A DNA stretch of 38,704 nucleotides from Ruminococcus sp. GTDB taxonomy: Bacteria; Bacillota; Clostridia; Oscillospirales; Acutalibacteraceae. The DNA lies in NCBI GenBank assembly GCA_017473555.1, contig JAFUKO010000063.1, positions 1 through 38,704 of the forward strand. The letters are read 5' to 3'. Each line of letters opens with the position of its first letter. The first letter of the stretch is position 1. This document shows positions 16,791 through 24,347 of the stretch, one piece after another. A program made the translations under genes and the position numbers. Under the pieces are notes generated by a model. The model was not told the DNA's origin and did not search any database. It worked only from the letters and a program-made list of their open reading frames with translations.

Positions 16791-17672
16791 TCATTTATTT
16801 CTGTTTGCAAGGCTTATAGCAAGCTCCTTTAAAGTGGAAGTATCTCCTGTAAAAACTTCAAGAGAGCTGATAGCCTTGTCTGTCAGCTCATCAACAAGCT
16901 GTTTGCATTTTTCAATACCGAGCAGTGAAACATATGTTGACTTTTCGTTGTCACTGTCACTGCCAACAGGTTTGCCAAGCTGTTCTGAGGTTGATGTTAC
17001 ATCTAAAATATCATCAACAATCTGGAATGCTATGCCGATTGAGTGGGCATACTGTGTAGCGGCATTTATCTTTTCTTCATCAGCACCGCCGATAATACAG
17101 CCCATCTCACAGGATGCTTTTATAAGCGCTGCTGTTTTTTTCTCGTCCATTTCCTGCAAAATAGTGATATCAGCACGCTTGCCTTCGTTCTCGATGTCGA
17201 TAACCTGACCGCCTACCATACCCAGCACTCCGCAGTATTTTGCAAGTGTGTTAGTCGCTCTTAAAGCGAGAGTTGCATCAACGGTACTTAAAACATCGTT
17301 ACTTGTCATAATCTCAAAAGCAAGGCTCTGTAGAGCATCACCTGATAAAGTAGCGATATCTTCGCCGTAAACCTTGTGGTTAGACGGTTTACCACGACGG
17401 TAATCGTCGTCATCCATACAAGGCATATCATCGTGGATAAGCGAATATGTGTGTATCATTTCGACAGCACACGCAAACGGCAGGGCTTTTTTAACATCTT
17501 CGCCCATAAGCTCACAAAACAGTAAGGTAAGCAGTGGTCTTATGCGTTTACCCCCACACATCAGCGAATATTCCATAGAGTCGATAAGTGTCTGTTCTGT
17601 AAACTCTCCCTGCGGTAAGTAGGCTTTTAAAGCCTGTTCTATCATAAGCTGATAATCTTTAGTATTCTGCAT
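16791..17672 (-). CDS. ispA: Geranyl/farnesyl diphosphate synthase
   Basis: A 293-residue all-helical trans-prenyltransferase. The first aspartate-rich motif with the two-residue insertion typical of bacterial type II FPP synthases is DDMPCMDDDD (81-90), and the second is DDILD near 218-222. The GGKRIRP motif at 40-46 binds isopentenyl diphosphate. It probably makes farnesyl diphosphate for undecaprenyl carriers used by the cell-wall genes in this cluster. The xseB gene ends ten bases before its start region, as in the usual xseB-ispA-dxs order. Confidence 0.96.
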   Translation of the reverse strand: MQNTKDYQLMIEQALKAYLPQGEFTEQTLIDSMEYSLMCGGKRIRPLLTLLFCELMGEDVKKALPFACAVEMIHTYSLIHDDMPCMDDDDYRRGKPSNHKVYGEDIATLSGDALQSLAFEIMTSNDVLSTVDATLALRATNTLAKYCGVLGMVGGQVIDIENEGKRADITILQEMDEKKTAALIKASCEMGCIIGGADEEKINAATQYAHSIGIAFQIVDDILDVTSTSEQLGKPVGSDSDNEKSTYVSLLGIEKCKQLVDELTDKAISSLEVFTGDTSTLKELAISLANRNK

Positions 17673-17681
17673 AATAACACC

Positions 17682-17912
17682 TCAGTCTTCAAAAAGACTG
17701 CTTTCTTTATTTTTCATCTTCTCAATTCTTTCGTTGATGTCAACAATCTGACCTTTACAGCTCTCGAGCTTCCTAGTGCAGTAAATAAGAAGTTTGTACG
17801 CTTCTTCGTAGAGTTTCATACACTCATCTAGCGGTACATCGCCTTTTTCCATTTTAGCGACAATTGTCTGAAGCTCTTTGTTGGCTTGTTCAAAAGTGAG
17901 TTCTTTACTCAT
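17682..17912 (-). CDS. xseB: Exodeoxyribonuclease VII small subunit
   Basis: A 76-residue coiled-coil protein beginning MSKELTFEQANKELQTIVAKMEKGDVPLDECMKLYEEAYKLL, a clear XseB. The small subunit bundles on the large subunit XseA to make exonuclease VII, which digests single-stranded DNA. I place the start at 17912 because AGAGGA in the end of whiA lies eight bases upstream; another ATG at 17921 is too near that site. The partner gene xseA, normally immediately upstream, is absent; whiA occupies that place. Confidence 0.94.
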   Translation of the reverse strand: MSKELTFEQANKELQTIVAKMEKGDVPLDECMKLYEEAYKLLIYCTRKLESCKGQIVDINERIEKMKNKESSLFED

Positions 17913-17913
17913 A

Positions 17914-18825
17914 TCAATCATCCTCTTGTGAAAGTTGAATAATTTTTGTTAATCGGTGGTTAACACCGCTTCTGGATATAGGCGGTGTGAGCATCTGTCC
18001 CATATCTCTTAAAGACAGCTCAGGATACTCAAGTCGAAGCTCGGCAACAGTTTTGAGTTCTTCGCTGAGTGTCAGGAATTTTCCTGATTTCTTGAGCTTG
18101 TTGATAGCTTTAATCTGGGTAGCGGAGGCTCCCGCTACTTTCTGGAGGTTAGCTATCTCGGAATTAGTGCGACGATTGGCGGTGTTGCGGATTTGCTTCA
18201 ACGCTTTTGCTCCCATAACAGTCATCGCAGAATTTGACGCTCCCATAAACGCCAGTAAGTCGGTTATCTGTTCGCTGTCTTTGATATAAGCTATGTACGA
18301 GCCGTTACGGTTGAGCATTTTGATGTGGATGTCACACTCCTCTAAATTGCCGATGATATTGCATACATCAGTGCAAAGGTTTTTGTGCACAGCACACAGC
18401 TCAAGGTGGTACCCCTTGTCAGGGTCAGTAACAGAACCGCAGGCTAAAAACAAGCCTCTGACAAAAGCTCGCTCGCAGTTTGAATCAGCGATGTTGGCAC
18501 GATTGACTCTTAAAGTGACATCACGCTCGTCGTGACCGTAAAACTCGAAAATACGTTTACAGTCAAAGCTGTCGATTACTCTGGCTGTATAGGTTTTTGA
18601 CGCTTTAGAAAGCGGTTTTACGTGTTCTATAATCGGTGAAAAAAGCATTGTGCACAGTGTTACAAAGCGGTCAGCGGTGTGCTTGTTTTCGGTTTTAAAA
18701 ACAATGCTTGATGAACCAAACTCCCTGCATAACAAAAGCATACCGTAAAGCTCGGCTCGAAGCTCCTCGACATCGAGCACAGCGTTCATACACAATTCTT
18801 TTTTAGTATCTGTTGCAAAAGACAT
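17914..18825 (-). CDS. whiA: Sporulation/cell division regulator WhiA
   Basis: A 303-residue protein with an N-terminal region resembling LAGLIDADG homing endonucleases (about 1-200) and a C-terminal helix-turn-helix (about 225-300, including NKLKKSGKFLTLSEELKTVAELRLEYPELSLRDMGQML). WhiA binds DNA and affects cell division and chromosome segregation in Bacillus, and sporulation in Streptomyces. GAGGAAAAT precedes the ATG. It follows rapZ as usual, but yvcK (glmR), which normally separates them, is missing. It ends two bases before the xseB start, so the two are translationally linked. Confidence 0.95.
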   Translation of the reverse strand: MSFATDTKKELCMNAVLDVEELRAELYGMLLLCREFGSSSIVFKTENKHTADRFVTLCTMLFSPIIEHVKPLSKASKTYTARVIDSFDCKRIFEFYGHDERDVTLRVNRANIADSNCERAFVRGLFLACGSVTDPDKGYHLELCAVHKNLCTDVCNIIGNLEECDIHIKMLNRNGSYIAYIKDSEQITDLLAFMGASNSAMTVMGAKALKQIRNTANRRTNSEIANLQKVAGASATQIKAINKLKKSGKFLTLSEELKTVAELRLEYPELSLRDMGQMLTPPISRSGVNHRLTKIIQLSQEDD

Positions 18826-18847
18826 AATTTTCCTCTATATCACAGAG

Positions 18848-19714
18848 TTATGCTTTCCATATATCTCTGTGGTGAATGGCTGATTGCTGGTTGTTGTCAT
18901 TAAAATGGCTGTTTAAAAGTCGAGCAAGAGTTACTGAGCGGTGTTTGCCACCGGTACAGCCGATGCCGATAACAACCTCGCTCTTGCCCTCTTCTTTATA
19001 AAGCGGAATTGTATAATCAAGAAAGTCAATAAGCTTATTTACAAACTCTTTTGTGACATCAAAGCCTAAAACGTACTGTCTTACTTCTTCGTCAAGACCA
19101 GTCTTATGCTTGAGGTCTTTAATATAAAACGGGTTAGGCAGACATCTCACATCAAAAATCAAGTCAGCCTCAAGCGGAATACCGTATTTGAAACCAAACG
19201 ACATACAGGTAACAAGCATACCGTCGCCTGCGTTATGAGTAAACATATTGGTAACACGCTCTTTGAGCTGTTTAGGAGTCATATGTGAAGTATCAATAAC
19301 GTAGTCGGAGATAATCTTAACAGGCTTCATAAGCTCAATTTCAAGATCAACCGCTTTCTCTAAAGACCCACCTGAAAACTCAGCAGACAGCGGGTGTTTT
19401 CTTCTGGTTTCCTTATAGCGGACAATGAGTGTGTCGGCCTTTGTATCAAGGAAGAGAATTCTGAAACGTTTACCAGAGAGCTTACATTTTGAGATAAGGT
19501 CAGCAAGCTCGTTGAACATATTGCCACTACGCATATCAACAACAACAGCGACCTTTTTCATACGTTTGTCAACCGAGTTGTCACACAAATCGTAAAATGT
19601 ATCAAGCAAAAGCGGTGGTATATTATCAACACAGTAAAATCCGATATCTTCCATAGCGTGTAAGGCTGAGGTTTTGCCTGCACCTGAAAGTCCTGTGATA
19701 ATTACAAACTCCAT
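18848..19714 (-). CDS. rapZ: RapZ/YvcJ-family nucleotide-binding protein
   Basis: A 288-residue P-loop protein. Walker A GLSGAGKTSA lies at 8-17 and the C-terminal half carries the conserved CTGGKHRSV motif near residue 254. RapZ in Escherichia coli binds GlmZ/GlmY RNAs and controls glucosamine-6-phosphate synthesis. Bacillus YvcJ hydrolyses GTP and affects competence; the role here is not certain. CAGGGAGG precedes the ATG. It lies between murB and whiA in the common Firmicutes murB-rapZ-(yvcK)-whiA arrangement. Confidence 0.94.
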   Translation of the reverse strand: MEFVIITGLSGAGKTSALHAMEDIGFYCVDNIPPLLLDTFYDLCDNSVDKRMKKVAVVVDMRSGNMFNELADLISKCKLSGKRFRILFLDTKADTLIVRYKETRRKHPLSAEFSGGSLEKAVDLEIELMKPVKIISDYVIDTSHMTPKQLKERVTNMFTHNAGDGMLVTCMSFGFKYGIPLEADLIFDVRCLPNPFYIKDLKHKTGLDEEVRQYVLGFDVTKEFVNKLIDFLDYTIPLYKEEGKSEVVIGIGCTGGKHRSVTLARLLNSHFNDNNQQSAIHHRDIWKA

Positions 19715-19742
19715 GGTTCCTCCCTGTTATATTTCAAAAAAA

Positions 19743-20645
19743 TTAAATGTGGATAATTTCTCTCTCTAAGTAATAACCTGTCTGTTCTTTTACGGTGTCC
19801 TGAACAAAGCTGATGAGGTTTAACACATCATCACAGGTTGCATCTCCGATGTTGATGATAAAGCCTGCATGCTTTTCTGACACCTGAGCGCCACCGATAG
19901 TCTTGCCCTTTAAGCCGCACTGTTCGATAAGTGTGCCAGCAAAATTACCCTCTGGGCGTTTGAACACGCTACCTGCACTTGGGTATTCGAGTGGCTGTTT
20001 TGTTTTACGACGAGTCATAAAGTCGTTCATTTTCTCTTTAATCTCGTCTGCATCTCCTGTTTCAAGCTCAAATGTAACCGAAATGATAATATCATCGGTT
20101 GTTTTGTAAATGCTGTGTCTGTATGCTAAATCAAGCTCTGATAAAGGCAGGGTAACGATTTCACCCTTGCGTGTGATGTGAGTCACACTTTTGACAACGT
20201 CTTTCATCTCACCGCCGTAAGCACCTGCGTTCATATACGCAGCACCGCCTACCGTACCCGGAATACCATATGCAAACTCAAGTCCCTTAAGCGAATTTGA
20301 AAGAGCAAATGTACAAAGCTTAGAAAGTATTGCACCTGCACCACAGGTGATTGTATTTTCTTCTAAAGAAATATCTTTAAACTCGCCGTCTAACGCAACC
20401 ACAACACTTCTCATACCCTCATCGGACACAAGAAGGTTACTGCCGTTGCCGATGATGAACATCGGGATATCGTTTTCGTTACAAGCGGTCACAACAGCTT
20501 TAAGCTGTGCAATATCGTTAACAGAAACGAACATATCTGCGTTACCGCCGATTCTGAAGGTGGTGTGTTTAGAAAGTGGTTCCTGTTCTGTATAGCTAAA
20601 GCCGTGTTTTTCGGCTAAATCTCTGATTATCTGAAGATTACACAT
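19743..20645 (-). CDS. murB: UDP-N-acetylenolpyruvoylglucosamine reductase
   Basis: A 300-residue FAD enzyme that reduces UDP-GlcNAc-enolpyruvate to UDP-MurNAc with NADPH in peptidoglycan synthesis. The FAD domain includes TFRIGGNADMFV (about 28-39) and GNGSNLLVSDEG. The substrate domain has YRHSIYK, and the catalytic serine lies in SAGSVFKRPEG. The truncated C-terminus is that of the type IIb group common in Firmicutes. The start at 20645 has ACGGAGG upstream; a longer frame from 20705 would overlap the PHP gene and is rejected. NadK in the same cluster could supply its NADPH. Confidence 0.97.
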   Translation of the reverse strand: MCNLQIIRDLAEKHGFSYTEQEPLSKHTTFRIGGNADMFVSVNDIAQLKAVVTACNENDIPMFIIGNGSNLLVSDEGMRSVVVALDGEFKDISLEENTITCGAGAILSKLCTFALSNSLKGLEFAYGIPGTVGGAAYMNAGAYGGEMKDVVKSVTHITRKGEIVTLPLSELDLAYRHSIYKTTDDIIISVTFELETGDADEIKEKMNDFMTRRKTKQPLEYPSAGSVFKRPEGNFAGTLIEQCGLKGKTIGGAQVSEKHAGFIINIGDATCDDVLNLISFVQDTVKEQTGYYLEREIIHI

Positions 20646-20655
20646 ATATCCTCCG

Positions 20656-21378
20656 TTAGAATGAAATGTTTTTCTCTTTAAAATACTCTTTGAGGTTATC
20701 AACACTTGAGTTGACTACAAGCTCCTGTGGGAAGTTGATACTATTAAGCATCCTGACAGCCTCAGGCACGTTAGCGACATCGGTTAAGATATGAGCATCG
20801 CTGTCAACAACAACTCTACAGTTGTGCTTTTTACAAAGCTGTGCAATTGTGATGCAATTATTGATGTTGCTTCTGCCGTTACGCATAGCTGAGCTGTTTA
20901 TCTCAACAAGGGTTGATGTCTGTGCACAGCGCTTGATAACTGTTTCGTAATCATAAGCGTAGTAATCTGAACCCGAGTGGCCGATTACGTTGACATACGG
21001 GTTATCACAAACGCTTAAATAAGCCTGTGTGCACTTCTCAACATTCGGCTCGCCGTCGTCAATAGTGATTGAGTGGAGCGATGCTACCACCCATTCGAGA
21101 TGTCTGAGCAGTTTTTCGTCAGCATCAAGTCGTCCGTTAAAGTCAGCAATATTTGCCTCTATTCCCTTTAAGACTCTTACTCCGTCGATATACTCACCTA
21201 AAACGTGTAAATTACGGAAGTATATCTCGTCAGGAGCACCAACCATTGTCATACCGTGGTCAGTGACACCAAGTGCAAAAAGTCCTTTGTTCTTTGCGGC
21301 ACTCACCATTTCAGTAATGGTGGAATATGCGTGGGTTGAGGCTACTGTATGTGTGTGTAAATCTGCAATAATATTCAT
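20656..21378 (-). CDS. PHP-domain phosphoesterase (YcdX-like)
   Basis: A 240-residue PHP-domain protein. The metal-binding motifs are present: DLHTHTVAS at 6-14, VTDHG near 39, then SLHS, GHSGSDYY and VVDSDAHI in order. This is the YcdX-like group of stand-alone phosphatases; substrates are not established for most members. The gene lies between hprK and murB, where a PHP gene is often found in Clostridia. The ATG has GGTGAT six bases upstream, and the coding gap to hprK is four bases. Confidence 0.9.
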   Translation of the reverse strand: MNIIADLHTHTVASTHAYSTITEMVSAAKNKGLFALGVTDHGMTMVGAPDEIYFRNLHVLGEYIDGVRVLKGIEANIADFNGRLDADEKLLRHLEWVVASLHSITIDDGEPNVEKCTQAYLSVCDNPYVNVIGHSGSDYYAYDYETVIKRCAQTSTLVEINSSAMRNGRSNINNCITIAQLCKKHNCRVVVDSDAHILTDVANVPEAVRMLNSINFPQELVVNSSVDNLKEYFKEKNISF

Positions 21379-21382
21379 TAAA

Positions 21383-22348
21383 TCACCAGTTAGTTTCTAT
21401 TTTCTTTCTACCGATATCTTCAGGGCTGATATCCATACCGAGGTTCTGTAACAGCTCTCGTGCACCGTTATAGCCCATCTTCTTCTGACGCTGGTTCATA
21501 GCGGCAACCTCGATAATAATAGCGAGGTTACGACCAGGCTTTACAGGGATGGTAACAACAGGAACCTCAATTCCGAGTATCTCCATATATTCGTTATCCA
21601 TACCCATTCTGTCATAAACCTTGGTTGAGTCCCAAAGCTCCATATTGATAACCATATCAATTTTTTCGCTCATCTTGACAGCACCCATACCGAAAATACG
21701 TCGAGCGTTGATGATACCGATACCTCTTACTTCGATAAAGTGGCGGATATTGTCAGGTGATGAGCCAACCAAAGATTTCTTTGATACACGCTTAATTTCA
21801 ACAGCATCGTCAGCGATAAGACGGTGACCACGCTTGATGAGCTCGATTGCGGTTTCTGATTTACCTACGCCGCTGTTACCGATAAGCAGACAGCCTTCGC
21901 CGTATACTTCAACCAGTACACCGTGGCGTGTGATACGTGGAGCAAGCTCAACGTTTAAGAATGATACAAGTGCTGCTGTAAGGTCGGAAGTATCATCAGT
22001 TGTAGTGAGAAGCGGAACACCGTACTTCTTGACACAACTCACCATCACATCAGACGGAGTGATGTCACGGGCAATAATAACAGCCGGTGGCCTGCGTGAT
22101 AAAATAGGTTCGAGGTGCTTTATTCTGTCCTCAGGGGCAAGCTCTTTTAAGAAAGAATATTCAGTCATACCAAATACTACAATCTGATCCTCGTCGAAAA
22201 AGTCCATATGCCCTACAAGCTGAAGTCCAGGTCTGTCAATAGCTTTAGAATATACTAACAGCTTCTCAGGGTCATCAGGAACATAAAACTCTTTAAGTTT
22301 AAGTTCATCAATAATTCTCTTTAAAGATACACTATATTCGCCTTTCAT
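21383..22348 (-). CDS. hprK: HPr kinase/phosphorylase
   Basis: A 321-residue protein that phosphorylates HPr on Ser46 and removes that phosphate, the switch of carbon catabolite repression in Firmicutes. The N-terminal MurF-like domain (1-130) is followed by the catalytic domain with Walker A LIGNSGVGKSETA (about 151-163) and the family signature IEVRGIGIINARRIFG (about 203-218). Length is standard. GGTG is a modest ribosome-binding site. It is the first gene of the 24-gene run, with a promoter candidate at 22410-22438. Confidence 0.97.
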   Translation of the reverse strand: MKGEYSVSLKRIIDELKLKEFYVPDDPEKLLVYSKAIDRPGLQLVGHMDFFDEDQIVVFGMTEYSFLKELAPEDRIKHLEPILSRRPPAVIIARDITPSDVMVSCVKKYGVPLLTTTDDTSDLTAALVSFLNVELAPRITRHGVLVEVYGEGCLLIGNSGVGKSETAIELIKRGHRLIADDAVEIKRVSKKSLVGSSPDNIRHFIEVRGIGIINARRIFGMGAVKMSEKIDMVINMELWDSTKVYDRMGMDNEYMEILGIEVPVVTIPVKPGRNLAIIIEVAAMNQRQKKMGYNGARELLQNLGMDISPEDIGRKKIETNW

Positions 22349-22409
22349 ATCTGCACCGACTTTCTTTCGAAAAATAATATTTGTTTACAGGCATACTTAT
22401 ACAGATTTA

Positions 22410-22438
22410 ATTATACTCCTATATGATGATTTTTTAAA
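22410..22438 (-). promoter_or_regulatory. Candidate sigma-A promoter of the hprK cluster
   Basis: A perfect TATAAT (22410-22415) lies 17 bases from TTTAAA (22433-22438), a weak -35. The leader to hprK would be about 55 bases. This is the only clear promoter-like site between hprK and the divergent DUF421 gene on the minus strand. Confidence 0.5.
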
Positions 22439-22460
22439 CCTATAAAAGAACATTTTGCGT

Positions 22461-22486
22461 AAAATATGCATAATTTTGCATATTTT
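22461..22486. repeat. 10-bp inverted repeat in the hprK/DUF421 divergent region
   Basis: AAAATATGCA (22461-22470) and TGCATATTTT (22477-22486) are exact inverse complements around a 6-base AT spacer. The repeat lies upstream of both divergent genes and on the plus strand is followed by two more Ts. It could be an operator or a weak AT-rich terminator-like hairpin. No regulator recognising it is known to me. Confidence 0.5.
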
Positions 22487-22498
22487 TTACTCATATTT
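22468..22498 (+). promoter_or_regulatory. Weak candidate forespore (sigma-G-like) promoter of DUF421 gene
   Basis: GCATA (22468-22472) and CATATTT (22492-22498) are 19 bases apart, close to the sigma-G pattern (gHATR, 17-19 bases, CATWHTA). The leader would be about 55 bases. No good sigma-A promoter was seen on this strand. Several DUF421 genes of Bacillus are forespore-expressed, which makes the idea reasonable, but the AT-rich context makes chance matches likely. Confidence 0.25.
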
Positions 22499-22560
22499 GC
22501 ACCATGTTAATACTGATGAATAAGCAAAATATTCCTGCACACAATAATACGGGTGATATT

Positions 22561-23016
22561 ATGCTGGTTATACTTATAAGGACAGCTCTTTTGTACGCTT
22601 TTATTATCCTTGCTGTGCGACTTATGGGAAAGCGTCAAGTGAGCGATATGCAAACTTCTGAGCTTGTTATAACGCTCATAATCTCCGATATTGCTGCAAT
22701 TCCTATGCAAAGTGTGGAACAACCTCTTTTTACAGGATTTCTGCCTATTATGGTACTGGTTTCGCTCGAGATAATAGTCAGTATTCTGATGCTGAAAAGC
22801 TCTAAGTTCAGAAACATAATCTGCGGTAACCCGATAGTTATCATAAAGGACGGAAAGATCTTAGAGCCACAGCTTAAGAAACTACGCATCAGCTACGAGG
22901 ATTTGTACAGTCTTTTACGTCAGCAGGAGATTTTTGATGTCAGTGAAATTAAGTACGGTATTGTAGAAACAAACGGCAGCGTAAGTGTACTAAAAAACCA
23001 GGAGGATAACGGATGA
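22561..23016 (+). CDS. DUF421 (YetF-like) membrane protein
   Basis: A 151-residue protein with three N-terminal membrane segments (about 2-19, 33-52 and 60-78) and a short cytoplasmic beta-alpha domain, as in the DUF421/YetF family. Conserved features are RLMGKRQVSDMQTSELVITLIISDIAAIPM (about 19-48) and the later GNPIVIIKDGKIL. The start at 22561 has GGGTGAT upstream; an in-frame ATG at 22504 has no such site. DUF421 proteins are linked to spore membrane properties in Bacillus (the 2Duf protein raises spore heat resistance). The role here is unknown. It overlaps the DUF4363 gene by four bases, a common clostridial pair. Confidence 0.88.
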   Translation: MLVILIRTALLYAFIILAVRLMGKRQVSDMQTSELVITLIISDIAAIPMQSVEQPLFTGFLPIMVLVSLEIIVSILMLKSSKFRNIICGNPIVIIKDGKILEPQLKKLRISYEDLYSLLRQQEIFDVSEIKYGIVETNGSVSVLKNQEDNG

Positions 23017-23393
23017 AACGGATATGGGTAGCGATTATTTTACTGTTGATTTGCGCAATTATTTCTGGTACAGAGTACATCACTGTTTATAAAAGCTGTG
23101 AAAAATATACAGATATACTGGATGAAGCAGAAAAATATATTTCCGATAAAGAATATAAAAAAGCCACTGATACAATCGAATCCGCACAATACAACTGGGA
23201 AAAATCGAAGAAAACACTCAATGTATTTTTGATACACAAAGATGCAGACGCTATCTCAGAAAATCTTGCAAAACTCAGAGAATCAGCAGAAGAAAAAAAT
23301 ATAGACACCTTTTTATCGGTGTCTAAAAAAACAAAAAGGCAGCTGCTCCGTTTAAAACAGAGCGAACTGCCTGATTTGGAAAATATATTGTAA
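23013..23393 (+). CDS. DUF4363 family protein, membrane-anchored
   Basis: A 126-residue protein with an N-terminal membrane anchor (about 5-22, VAIILLLICAIISGTEYI) and a charged helical remainder, probably outside the cytoplasm. The pattern and partner gene match the DUF4363 family, whose function is unknown. Translation is coupled to the DUF421 gene by an ATGA overlap after GGAGG. It converges with secF, with nine bases between stop codons. Its last third (about 23302-23372) doubles as two minus-strand terminators, so the C-terminal residues are shaped by a nucleic-acid structure. No plus-strand terminator was seen. Confidence 0.82.
   Translation: MKRIWVAIILLLICAIISGTEYITVYKSCEKYTDILDEAEKYISDKEYKKATDTIESAQYNWEKSKKTLNVFLIHKDADAISENLAKLRESAEEKNIDTFLSVSKKTKRQLLRLKQSELPDLENIL
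23302..23325 (-). terminator. Second (distal) terminator of secDF, inside DUF4363 gene
   Basis: TAGACACC (23302-23309) and GGTGTCTA (23318-23325) form a perfect 8-bp stem with an 8-base loop. On the minus strand the stem is followed directly by a T-rich run (TATTTTTTTCTT). It stands 12 bases beyond the first terminator in the direction of secF transcription, giving a tandem arrangement. Confidence 0.7.
23337..23372 (-). terminator. First terminator of secDF, inside DUF4363 gene
   Basis: AGGCAG (23337-23342) pairs with CTGCCT (23367-23372), with an inner stem of GCTC/GAGC and neighbouring wobble pairs. On the minus strand it is followed by TTTTTGTTTTTTT. It lies about 30 bases beyond the secF stop codon, entirely within the last codons of the convergent gene. 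Confidence 0.8.
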
Positions 23394-23402
23394 GATGAAA
23401 GA

Positions 23403-24347
23403 TTAGTTCTTTTCTTTCTTCTCTCTCTTCTGCCACATAACCCAGAGAGGACCAGCGATACAAAGTGATGAATAACAACCTGAGATTACACCGATCATCA
23501 TTGGAAGTGCGAAGCCCTGAACTGAATCAAGACCGAAGATTGTAGCGACAACGTATACTGTACCAATAGCAGCAAGTGTTGTGATAGAAGTACAGATTGT
23601 ACGCTTTAATACTGCAGATGCACTGTGGTTGAATACATCAGCGACGTCAGCCTTAGGGCCAGCGAGCTTTCTCTCTTCTCTTACTCTGTCGTAGATAACG
23701 ATTGTATCGTTAAGTGAGTAACCTAAGATCATAAGTACTACTGCGATAAAGTTAGAGTCGATTGGCATACGGAAGATAACGTACATAAAGTAGATCATAG
23801 CTACGTCGTGGAAAAGTGCAACGAGAGCCATAACACCGGCTGAAAGACCGCCGATAATCTTAAATCTTATAGTAACGTAAAATACCATAAGTACACAAGC
23901 GATGAGAACCGCTGTAAGACACTTGAGTAAGAACTTTGTACCCATAGCAGCTTCTACAGAGCTTGACTCCTGATATACAAAGTTGTTCTCAGGGAAATTC
24001 TCTGTGAGCTCTTTTGTGATAGTGTCCTGTGTTGCTGTATCGATAGCAGATTCACCTGAGAAGTTGATATCGATAACATAAGCGTCATCAGTTTCTGTGT
24101 TGTTCATAATATCCTTGGATACTGTGAATGTAACAACGTTGTTAGGTGTAGCTTTCTGGATAGTATCCTTAAGAGCATTTTCATCAACCTCACCAGTGAA
24201 GCTGTAAGAGATGATAGCACCGCCCTTGAACTGGATGTCAAGAGTTGCACCAAAAATGAAGTTGCAGATAATACCAATTAAAATGATACCTAAAGAGATG
24301 CCAAAGAAAATCTTACTACGACCAATAAAGTTTAAGTCTTTTTTCAT
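23403..24347 (-). CDS. secF: Protein translocase subunit SecF
   Basis: A 314-residue membrane protein with six membrane segments and a periplasm-like P1 domain after the first, as in SecF. With SecD it uses the proton or sodium gradient to help pull proteins through SecYEG. Family motifs include FKGGAIISYSF (about 38-48) and GYSLNDTIVIYDRVREE (about 208-224). The ATG overlaps the secD stop codon (ATGA), with GGAGGTGC as ribosome-binding site. Length is normal, and it is the last gene before a tandem terminator. Confidence 0.96.
   Translation of the reverse strand: MKKDLNFIGRSKIFFGISLGIILIGIICNFIFGATLDIQFKGGAIISYSFTGEVDENALKDTIQKATPNNVVTFTVSKDIMNNTETDDAYVIDINFSGESAIDTATQDTITKELTENFPENNFVYQESSSVEAAMGTKFLLKCLTAVLIACVLMVFYVTIRFKIIGGLSAGVMALVALFHDVAMIYFMYVIFRMPIDSNFIAVVLMILGYSLNDTIVIYDRVREERKLAGPKADVADVFNHSASAVLKRTICTSITTLAAIGTVYVVATIFGLDSVQGFALPMMIGVISGCYSSLCIAGPLWVMWQKREKKEKN

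Noticed and set aside
20645..20705. Upstream start for murB overlapping the PHP gene
   Set aside because: The extra residues are not part of MurB, overlap the PHP stop region and have no ribosome-binding site, while 20645 has a strong one.
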